Shown here piece after piece: positions 13,892 through 20,098 of a stretch of 29,602 nt of DNA (position 1 is the stretch's first letter; the number at the start of each line of letters is the position of its first letter). The notes below the pieces were generated by a model. That model made no database searches and was not told the origin of the DNA. It saw only the letters and a list, made by a program, of their open reading frames with translations. A program made the position numbers and the translations under genes. The DNA is taken from assembly GCA_964468355.1 (NCBI GenBank), contig CAYXSV010000002.1, positions 1 to 29,602 on the forward strand, written 5' to 3'. Source of the stretch: CAYSLZ01 sp964468355. GTDB lineage: Bacteria > Patescibacteriota > Microgenomatia > UBA12405 > JAHJSD01.

Positions 13892-15331
13892 ATGAATAAA
13901 AACGAAATTCCGTTTTACTATTTTATACCCATTTTTTTGGGTGCTTTCTTTTTACTCACTTCCGGGTTGTTATTTCCTCAACCCAGTGAGTCGGCCAATT
14001 TGACGTCAGTGAAAAACACACAAAGTAATTCCCGGCTTTCTTATGTCGGAACAGTTGACGGAACAAACTCAACCAGCGGCAGTTCAATCCTTTATATTGA
14101 CACCGGAACAACCGCCGGCTGGGCATCATCAATTAATAACTTTAACCTCTTTTCCGGTGATGATTTAATGATTGGAGACAATACTGATTACACCGTGGTC
14201 GATATTATTAATGACGATGACGATAACAAAATACAGGTCAATCCTGCTCTACAGGCCACTGATGTTGACCAAAACGACCCGATAATCGCTACCAGAAGCG
14301 CCCAGCATACAGTCACTTTTACACCGGTATCTCAAATCAATGACGGAAGTTTTAGAGTCAGAATTAAAGCCACCGGTTCGGGGTCAAGCGCCGCTTCTAT
14401 TGACGGAATGCCGGACAGCGACGGGTTTGATTTCACCGAATCATTTGATCCCGGCTGGTTAAGTTGTTCTACCGGAACAACCGCTCTTGAATACGGTGGA
14501 GGCACCAACTGTCCTGACGGCTGGACATGCATTTTCTGTGATTATTCTGGAAACAACGACACCAGTGAAAAGACGGTAACCATCGGAACCACAACTGACA
14601 GCGAACAGCCGATAAACCCGGCACCTTCATCAACATCAAAAACCCCTGGTGTTGCCGACACTTATTCTTTTTATGTTGACCACTTGGACAGCAATGACGA
14701 TACAGTTGACTCTACCCACGGTAAAATTGCCGTTGTTGAATCAGTAAGGGTAACCGCCGTTGTCGAACCGTCAATTGAATTTGAAATCATCGGTGTTAAC
14801 GACGGTGAAAGCGCCTGCGGCGTAAATACTGACGTCGGCACCTCAGCGCCTTATGTCGCTTTCAGCACTCTACAAATCTCAGACTTTGTGGATGCTGCTC
14901 AAAAACTAAAAGCGGCAACCAATGCTTCATCAGGGTACAGCGTCACTGCGGAAGAAGCTAATGAAATGCAATTAATTGGAGCCACCGGCCCAATTACCGG
15001 TACAACTATTCCTGACACTACTTGTGACGACGGCTGTACTGAAGCAGTCGGCACCGGCTGGACCGATCCAGATAACAACGGCCTCGGTTATTCGCTGGAA
15101 AACGTTACCGGCACACCGGCCAGTTTTGAATACAGTGATGACACATCCGGTTTTCTTGCCCGACATTTTCCAAACATCGGCAACGGCGAAACTGCTTATG
15201 AAATAATGAGTAGTGCCGGACCGGCAAATACTGAAGAAATTCATGTTTGTTACCGGATAACTATCAGCTCAATTCAGCAAGCAGGTACTTATGAAAACGA
15301 CGTTACTTATATTGCAACAGCGAACTTTTAA
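13892..15331 (+). CDS. Secreted surface protein, WxL-like C-terminal domain (pair 2)
   Basis: 479 residues from the ATG at 13892; the frame extends to 13838 but that part falls in a tandem duplication and would precede the signal peptide. The signal peptide is FIPIFLGAFFLLTSGLLFP. The N-terminal two thirds are beta-rich and Asp/Ser/Thr-rich (SNSRLSYVGTVDGTNSTSGS, SAQHTVTFTPVSQINDGSF), with Cys pairs near residues 190-215. The last 175 residues (IEFEIIGVNDGESACGV... IPDTTCDDGCTE... ENDVTYIATANF) match the C-terminal domain of the 11578 protein in block order. Probably an extracellular protein displayed with the neighbouring anchored partner. Confidence 0.75.
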   Translation: MNKNEIPFYYFIPIFLGAFFLLTSGLLFPQPSESANLTSVKNTQSNSRLSYVGTVDGTNSTSGSSILYIDTGTTAGWASSINNFNLFSGDDLMIGDNTDYTVVDIINDDDDNKIQVNPALQATDVDQNDPIIATRSAQHTVTFTPVSQINDGSFRVRIKATGSGSSAASIDGMPDSDGFDFTESFDPGWLSCSTGTTALEYGGGTNCPDGWTCIFCDYSGNNDTSEKTVTIGTTTDSEQPINPAPSSTSKTPGVADTYSFYVDHLDSNDDTVDSTHGKIAVVESVRVTAVVEPSIEFEIIGVNDGESACGVNTDVGTSAPYVAFSTLQISDFVDAAQKLKAATNASSGYSVTAEEANEMQLIGATGPITGTTIPDTTCDDGCTEAVGTGWTDPDNNGLGYSLENVTGTPASFEYSDDTSGFLARHFPNIGNGETAYEIMSSAGPANTEEIHVCYRITISSIQQAGTYENDVTYIATANF

Positions 15332-15430
15332 CAATTAAAAGTTCAAAGTGAAAAATTAAAAATTATGAAATATAAAAAAATTAGAATATTAGTATTTTTA
15401 ACTTTTAACCTTGCATTTTTAACTCTCGCT
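15331..15430. repeat. AAAGTT-family inverted repeat forming a start and signal peptide (second case)
   Basis: ACAATTAAAAGTTCAAAGTG (15331-15350) precedes the ATG at 15365, and TTTTTAACTTTTAACCTTGC then ATTTTTAACTCTCGC encodes the hydrophobic core. The right half matches that at 11616-11650 (AACTTTTA...TTGCATTTTTAA). Confidence 0.68.
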
Positions 15431-16324
15431 TCACAAGCGAAGGCACAATCGGTCACCCGCTTAATTGCTTTGCCTCCTCGAGTGGAAGATTTATCGGCTG
15501 AGCCGGGTGAAGTAGTCACCCGCCAAATTAAAATCCAAAATGCCGGCGATGCTGAAATGGCTATCCGGCCGGAAGTAAAAGATTTTATTGTCCAAGATAA
15601 AAAAGGCCGGCCGACGTTTCTCAATGACGAAGTAACCGATCACGAAAACCGGTGGGCAATGTCCAGATGGATAACCGTTTCACCAGCTCAATTTACACTT
15701 AAACCCGGCGAAACTAAAACTCTTGACTTGATTATTGTTGTTCCGGAAGAGGCAATTGCCGGCGGTCACTACGCCGCGGTTCTCTACCAACCCGATTCTT
15801 CCGGCGCGGTAGGAACGGATACCAGCGGATCAAAAATAACACCCAGTGTAGCCGCTTTAGTTTATTTAACTGTTGAGGGGGATATCAATGAAGATGCCCG
15901 GGTTACCCGGTTGGATGTACCTCAGTTTTCTGAATTCGGTCCGATTGATGTTGAAACGGAAATTACCAACTTTTCCGACATTCACATTAAACCAAAATCA
16001 GCAATCAATGTTTATAACTTATTTAATCAGCTGTCAACACGGTTGGATATAGAAGAACAAAATATTTTTCCCGGCCAAGCAAGAGTTTACAACAACACCT
16101 GGGACAAAAAATGGCTCATCGGCCGGTTTAAAGCCGAACTCACCGGCAGTTACGGCTCTCAAGGACAGACACTGCAGGCAGTTACTTATTTCTGGGTTAT
16201 CCCCTGGAAGGTTCTCTTAGCCGGACTACTTGCCATTGTTTTTATTATTCTGACAATTATCTACTGGAAAAAGAAAAAGGGCTCCGAACCAATTCCCGAT
16301 GCTGACTTAACTCCGGAGGAATAG
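15365..16324 (+). CDS. Anchored Ig-like surface protein, DUF916-like role (pair 2)
   Basis: 319 residues. The signal peptide (ILVFLTFNLAFLTLASQAKA) is repeat-derived. SVTRLIALPPRVEDLSAEPG and TRQIKIQNAGDAEMAIRPEV begin an Ig-like domain. WITVSPAQFTLKPGETKTLD, VPEEAIAGGHYAAVLY and a further beta region follow. A C-terminal membrane helix (WKVLLAGLLAIVFIILTIIYW) and a basic/acidic tail end the protein. It has the same architecture as the 12768 protein and again follows a WxL-like gene. The conserved 'GGHYAAVLY' stretch is typical of exported proteins of this type. The 34-nt gap to the gene before it suggests a shared transcript. Exact family not certain. Confidence 0.78.
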   Translation: MKYKKIRILVFLTFNLAFLTLASQAKAQSVTRLIALPPRVEDLSAEPGEVVTRQIKIQNAGDAEMAIRPEVKDFIVQDKKGRPTFLNDEVTDHENRWAMSRWITVSPAQFTLKPGETKTLDLIIVVPEEAIAGGHYAAVLYQPDSSGAVGTDTSGSKITPSVAALVYLTVEGDINEDARVTRLDVPQFSEFGPIDVETEITNFSDIHIKPKSAINVYNLFNQLSTRLDIEEQNIFPGQARVYNNTWDKKWLIGRFKAELTGSYGSQGQTLQAVTYFWVIPWKVLLAGLLAIVFIILTIIYWKKKKGSEPIPDADLTPEE

Positions 16325-16350
16325 TAGCTGGTAGCTGGTAGTTAGTAGTT
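16325..16350. repeat. GTAGCTG short tandem repeat
   Basis: AGTAGCTGGTAGCTGGTAGT and a further GTAGTT lie between two convergent genes and provide the last codons (MNY stop) of the PIN gene. Confidence 0.55.
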
Positions 16351-16746
16351 CATGTCAAACCCGGCTCTAGTGAAGTGATTATCAAAACTAACTACTTCCT
16401 TTATATTCAAACGCTCCATCATTGCAAAAGAAACACAATCAGTAAATGAAAGCTTACTCCATTTCTTTATAAACCAGTTCCAGGCGTCGGCTTCATCAGC
16501 GACAGTTACCCTATAAATAGTCAATGTCTTTTGACTCTCAACTAAAACCTTTTTAAACATAATCGCGCTTTCCAACCCGCATTTAGCCCGAAGTAAAGTA
16601 AAAGTCTCATCTAAAATATAATTTGAAGTTACCAATTCGGCTTGTTTGTCTTTTAACTCCTGCCAAATCTTTACTGCTTGAGAGTGAAATTCATCTTCCG
16701 AATCAATTACCGCTTTAAACCCGCGGGTATCAACAAAGACTTTCAT
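16342..16746 (-). CDS. PIN-domain ribonuclease toxin (VapC-like)
   Basis: 134 residues. The start, MKVFVDTRGFKAVIDSED, has the first metal-binding Asp of PIN domains. ILDETFTLLR carries the Glu, and LSFTDCVSFAMMERLNI carries the third acidic residue followed by VVSFDNHF. VapC toxins cleave specific RNAs, often tRNA or rRNA. The gene follows the antitoxin-like gene with a single-base gap (TAAAATG). Its C-terminus (MNY) is formed by a tandem repeat and may be slightly changed. The pair lies between two surface-protein genes on the opposite strand, so it is probably an inserted module. Confidence 0.9.
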   Translation of the reverse strand: MKVFVDTRGFKAVIDSEDEFHSQAVKIWQELKDKQAELVTSNYILDETFTLLRAKCGLESAIMFKKVLVESQKTLTIYRVTVADEADAWNWFIKKWSKLSFTDCVSFAMMERLNIKEVVSFDNHFTRAGFDMNY

Positions 16747-16747
16747 T

Positions 16748-16999
16748 TTAATAATAAATTTGTTTATCTTCTTTTTTTAACCCTTTTCCTCTTTTAGTCG
16801 GTAAATCATTCAACCGCCAAATCGGCTCTTCGCTTTTCTCTTGAATATACTCGCCCAACTCCTGCTTGGCGATCAACTTCTCAATCAAATAGTTAATATA
16901 TTGATTAGCACTCATTCCGAACTCGGCGGCTACCGCTTTAATTTGCCGCCAGGTTGCTTTTTCTACTCTTATACTTGTTGATATAGTTTGCCCGGTCAT
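16748..16999 (-). CDS. Ribbon-helix-helix antitoxin (VapB-like)
   Basis: 83 residues. TISTSIRVEKATWRQIKAVA is a beta strand plus helix, followed by AEFGMSANQYINYLIEKLIA, the second helix typical of CopG/Arc-type DNA-binding proteins. The C-terminal tail (IWRLNDLPTKRGKGLKKEDK) likely blocks the PIN active site. It directly precedes the PIN gene, as expected for autoregulated toxin-antitoxin operons. Confidence 0.82.
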   Translation of the reverse strand: MTGQTISTSIRVEKATWRQIKAVAAEFGMSANQYINYLIEKLIAKQELGEYIQEKSEEPIWRLNDLPTKRGKGLKKEDKQIYY

Positions 17000-17009
17000 C
17001 TTAATACCA

Positions 17010-17038
17010 ATAGTACCATAATACTAATGAAACTACAA
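17010..17038 (-). promoter_or_regulatory. Promoter of the VapBC-like pair
   Basis: Minus strand TTGTAG (17038-17033), 17 nt, TACTAT (17015-17010) preceded by TGG (extended -10). The start codon at 16999 is 10 nt beyond the -10; no Shine-Dalgarno sequence is seen. Confidence 0.5.
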
Positions 17039-17040
17039 GA

Positions 17041-17311
17041 CACCCCTTGTCATTCCGAATTTATTTCGGAATCGTAAACTTTTGGAAAGAAAACTTAGCT
17101 TTTCGATCCTGAAACATCGCGGTACCATCGTAGTACCAGAACAAGTACGGTACACGACAGGCAAGGGTACACGACAAGAGGTTCAGGATGACTAGCTGAA
17201 TAAACTAAGGCAAGGTAAACCCTGCTACTGCAACTTAAATTATTAGTTAATAATTTTGCACTTTGCACTTTTAACTTTGAATTATTGCAGGCTGAAAACC
17301 GCCCCTACAAA
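17041..17311. repeat. Composite of dispersed repeats in the spacer
   Basis: The 336-bp spacer between the antitoxin and the 17336 gene holds no gene. It contains TTGTCATTCCGAATTTATTTCGG near 17049 and TTCAGGATGAC at 17181, the two ends of a common dispersed element. In between lie three GGTAC words (GGTACCATCGTAGTACC, CGGTACACGACA, GGGTACACGACA). A half copy of the TGCTA unit (AAGGTAAACCCTGCTACTGC) follows, then an AAAGTT-type stretch at 17250-17285 and a half CGCCCCTACAA repeat at 17300-17310. Confidence 0.6.
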
Positions 17312-17320
17312 TAAATGTTA

Positions 17321-17326
17321 TATACT
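17321..17326 (+). promoter_or_regulatory. -10 box for the 17336 gene, leaderless spacing
   Basis: TATACT ends 9 nt before the ATG at 17336. There is no clear -35 and no Shine-Dalgarno sequence. Confidence 0.4.
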
Positions 17327-17335
17327 AGAAATATA

Positions 17336-18217
17336 ATGAATTTTAAATGGCTGTATTTTTCTATTATTTTCCTACTAATCTCGGTAAAGCCAACCCACGC
17401 TGCGGTTATCCGGCAAAAAACAACCGTCAACCGTTATAACCTTTCTCCGGAAATGTCTGTTCGGGTTTCAGCTAAAGTCGGCGGCTATCTCTTTGATCTA
17501 AAAGGCCTTACTTCACCCTGGGCAAAAGTAGAATTCTACTCTACCGAAGGAAATATCAAAGCAACCACCCTGGCTAACAATGACGGAATTTTTTACTTTA
17601 AAAATGTATTGACACCAATGCAGACCGGCGATTTTTGTTTTCTTTCCTACGACACCAACGGAACCGCCAACAACCCGCTTTGCTTTTCACCGCCGCCGCC
17701 GAAAACAAAAACGGTCATCGACGATATTGTCTTGTCGCCAACTATCTATTTAAACAAAGGGGTCTTCCGGCAGGGAGAATCAATTGAGGCAAGCGGCAGG
17801 ACGTTTCCCAACGCTGAAATACGGATATACATGTTTGAGGAAAACAGGCCCTTCTGGGTTGATTTAATTGACGTTGTCATTCCAAAAGCTTTTGCCAGAA
17901 CCGGGCCGCAATTAACAATCACTGCGGACTCAAAAGGAAACTTTTCTTACAACCTGCCGACACAAAAATCTAACCTCTGGAGAATGTTTGCCGGACCAAG
18001 ATATAAGGAAGAAAATATGACTGCTAAAAGCAATGTTTTGGAATTCTCTGCCCTTTCCTGGTGGCAGTGGATACTGCTTAAATTGTTACTAATATTAAAC
18101 CTTGTTCAAAAAAAACTTTTTAGCATCTTATTAAAATGGGAGACATTATACGGACTTTTAACTTTAGGAATCGTAACAATTTTAGTTAAAAATTCAAAAT
18201 TCAAAGTTCAAAATTAA
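17336..18217 (+). CDS. Exported Ig-like protein with C-terminal membrane segments
   Basis: 293 residues from the ATG at 17336, preferred over 17315 because the latter lies upstream of the -10 box. The signal peptide is WLYFSIIFLLISVKPTHA. RVSAKVGGYLFDLKGLTSPW, KVEFYSTEGNIKATTLANND and a GIFYFKNVLT... pattern form an Ig-like/carboxypeptidase-regulatory-like domain. A second such domain begins TIYLNKGVFRQGESIEASGR. Two hydrophobic helices follow (WWQWILLKLLLILNL; LYGLLTLGIVTILV). The last residues, KNSKFKVQN, are encoded by an AAAGTT-family repeat (18190-18217), so the C-terminus has been extended or changed by the repeat. Function not assigned; likely a surface or envelope protein. Confidence 0.75.
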   Translation: MNFKWLYFSIIFLLISVKPTHAAVIRQKTTVNRYNLSPEMSVRVSAKVGGYLFDLKGLTSPWAKVEFYSTEGNIKATTLANNDGIFYFKNVLTPMQTGDFCFLSYDTNGTANNPLCFSPPPPKTKTVIDDIVLSPTIYLNKGVFRQGESIEASGRTFPNAEIRIYMFEENRPFWVDLIDVVIPKAFARTGPQLTITADSKGNFSYNLPTQKSNLWRMFAGPRYKEENMTAKSNVLEFSALSWWQWILLKLLLILNLVQKKLFSILLKWETLYGLLTLGIVTILVKNSKFKVQN

Positions 18218-18256
18218 GAATAAATGCACTAATAACTTTGCACTTTTAACTTTGAA
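18187..18256. repeat. AAAGTT-family inverted repeat between convergent genes
   Basis: AAATTCAAAATTCAAAGTTC (18188-18207) and, inverted, TTGCACTTTTAACTTTGAAC (18237-18256). The left half encodes the C-terminus of the 17336 gene. The pair may form a hairpin that ends both convergent transcripts. Confidence 0.65.
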
Positions 18257-18721
18257 CTATCTGAAAGTAAGCGTTACAGTCTGCGGAATTTCCATACCGT
18301 CAACTACGGCAGTAGCTACATACTGGCCAACACTAGTTGATGAAACTTCAAAAACAGCTTTGCCAAAATTATCAGTAACCGGTTGAACCTGATTTACTTG
18401 CGGCGTGCCGGTCGAACCCTCTTTCGGCACAACCTGAAGTTCAACGGTAACATCTTCCACACCCCTACCCTCATCATTTAAAACAAATGCATTAACCATG
18501 ACTCTGGTTTTGCCATCTGCAGGAGCCGACAAAGGCGCCCCAAATACATATGAATTAGATAAAGAATATTTATTTGACCTAGCCGCCTGAGTTAAATATA
18601 CTATTACTCGAGGAACGAGTCTTTGGGCAATAAAAAACAAACTAATTATTGATAAAAGAAGGATAAAAATGATTAAAAAAGGGTTACGGTTTTTAACTTT
18701 TGTATTTTTATTCTCAGCCAT
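18257..18721 (-). CDS. Membrane-anchored bacterial Ig-like (invasin-type) domain protein
   Basis: 154 residues. A cytoplasmic Lys/Asn-rich N-terminus (AENKNTKVKNRN) is followed by one membrane helix (FLIIFILLLSIISLFFIAQ) and then a single Ig-like domain: PADGKTRVMVNAFVLNDEGR, VEDVTVELQVVPKEG, VTDNFGKAVFEVSS and QYVATAVVDG. These are the strand patterns of the Big_1/invasin repeat. It faces the 17336 gene tail to tail and may work with other surface proteins here. The TTTAATATATTATAG stretch directly before the ATG could be the -10 of a leaderless promoter. Confidence 0.75.
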   Translation of the reverse strand: MAENKNTKVKNRNPFLIIFILLLSIISLFFIAQRLVPRVIVYLTQAARSNKYSLSNSYVFGAPLSAPADGKTRVMVNAFVLNDEGRGVEDVTVELQVVPKEGSTGTPQVNQVQPVTDNFGKAVFEVSSTSVGQYVATAVVDGMEIPQTVTLTFR

Positions 18722-19486
18722 CTATAATATATTAAACCATATAGGAAAGTAAAAAGTCAATAGGTAAAAATAGGTGTCCTATAAATTATATACAAATTAA
18801 CCTTGTAAAAAATTCTAGTTTTTCTCAAAATCTAAAAGGGTCTACAATTCCTCACATCTAAAGATATAAAAAAATAAACCGAATTGTCTAGCAGTAATAT
18901 TTTTTTAGTGCCAAACCGTTGGTTATAGGCCCTTTAGCCATAAATATAATAAAATTTATCAGTAAATTATGGAATTATTTTATTATTTTCACAAATCGAA
19001 AAACTTTATTAAAAAAATAATTAAAAAAAATTGACAATAAAAATTGGACAAGAAACACTAACAAATAAAAATAAAATTTACAGCTAAATAAGACTTCTTT
19101 CAATAAAAATCAGCGCATAATTATCGCAACCGAGCAACATGTACTTTTTCACAAAACCTTTAACCCGTTTATCGAGTAAACCCATATACCACGTTAATTA
19201 TGCGGTAATAATTAGGTTGAATTTCACGCAACTCCAAGTCACTTTTAGGCGCCTATGATATGCTTTGATACAATTCGGTAATTAATTACTACAATTGTGA
19301 AACACCCGTGAAAACACTTAACTGCTATTTTTAACCTCGCAGGTACACTTTTTACGCCCCTTCTTAATGTATCAAAGTGTATCATCTATCAACTTGACAA
19401 CGTTTTACTAATAATGTACTCTGATATTAGTTATACCTATAATTCATATAATCAATATAATTTTCAACGAAAACAGGCATAAACCT
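18722..19486. other. AT-rich spacer with no gene, possible promoter and TGTATCA repeats
   Basis: No ORF of note is present on either strand. An inverted repeat TTTGATACA (19264-19272) / TGTATCAAA (19368-19376) is visible, with another direct TGTATCA at 19378-19384. A promoter-like TTGACA (19394-19399), 17 nt, TACTCT (19417-19422) lies 65 nt before the 19487 gene. The rest has poly-A/T runs and no hairpin terminator that I can point to. Confidence 0.55.
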
Positions 19487-20008
19487 ATGAAAAACAAAAA
19501 AAACACAAGTAATTTTTCAGATCAGAAAGAAATATTAGAAAGAAATTTTAAATTGTATCTTCTTCACTCAAAGAATCTGACCGAGCGGACAGTAAAGAAC
19601 TATCTGGTTGATTTCCGCCATTTCATTGATTGGCTGAAAAATAGCCAAGGAAACCTCTCACAGGTTGAGGAATTAGGCCAAATACATCAAAAAATCACTT
19701 CTAAAACCTTAAAAAAATACCAGACATATCTTTCCGCCACTGATCTGGCTAAATCAACTGTTAAAAGACGGCTGTCAACCTTACGAATTTTCTGCCAATT
19801 CCTACTTGACCAAAACTTAATCAAAACAGATCCCAGTTTCGGTCTAGAAAACCCGTCGGAAACAGGTCCAAAACAAGAAAAAATTAATCAATTAACCACC
19901 AAATTTGAACGTTATTTAAAAAGCCAGGACGCCAGCCAGAATACGGTTAAAAACTACCTGGCCGATGTTAAAAACTACCTAGAATGGGCGGTAAATGCTG
20001 AATCATGA
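19487..20008 (+). CDS. Orphan double SAM-like (recombinase core-binding) domain protein
   Basis: 173 residues. Residues 13-110 (NFKLYLLHSKNLTERTVKNY...FIDWLKN...STVKRRLSTLRIFCQFLLDQ) are a tyrosine-recombinase N-terminal SAM-like domain. A second copy starts at about residue 140 (KFERYLKSQDASQNTVKNYL...NYLEWAV). The domain normally holds DNA in XerC/D-type enzymes. The catalytic domain with its Arg-His-Arg-Tyr set is absent, so this is not a working recombinase on its own. The linker contains repeat-encoded GNLSQVEELG. The next gene in the same direction starts 90 nt later; the two lie in the same frame but are separated by three stops. A DNA-binding or structural role is inferred. Confidence 0.75.
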   Translation: MKNKKNTSNFSDQKEILERNFKLYLLHSKNLTERTVKNYLVDFRHFIDWLKNSQGNLSQVEELGQIHQKITSKTLKKYQTYLSATDLAKSTVKRRLSTLRIFCQFLLDQNLIKTDPSFGLENPSETGPKQEKINQLTTKFERYLKSQDASQNTVKNYLADVKNYLEWAVNAES

Positions 20009-20037
20009 ATTACGATTCACTAATTATGAGGCCAAGG

Positions 20038-20092
20038 AAAACCTGCGAGGTTGCCCGAAGGGTATCCTCGGAGGTTAAGGAATTGGCCGAAC
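20038..20092. repeat. GGAGGTTGAGGAATTG-family repeat before the TPR gene
   Basis: AAACCTGCGAGGTTGCCCGA, then TCCTCGGAGGTTAAGGAATT. The unit forms an inverted pair (CCTCGG/CCGAGG-like arms) just before the TPR start; if an upstream ATG were used it would read GYPRRLRNWPN. Confidence 0.65.
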
Positions 20093-20098
20093 ATTAAT

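Noticed and set aside
18722..19486. tRNA or other structured RNA gene in the long spacer
   Set aside because: No tRNA-like GGTTCRA arm or paired acceptor stem could be found by eye.
19487..20008. Active site-specific recombinase (XerC/D-like)
   Set aside because: Only core-binding domains are present; no catalytic Arg/His/Tyr region before the stop.
20006..20098. A single gene joining the SAM-like ORF (19487) to the TPR ORF through recoded stops (UGA as Gly, as in Gracilibacteria)
   Set aside because: The frame between them also holds a TAA, and leuS and other conserved genes end and read normally under the standard code with no in-frame TGA.
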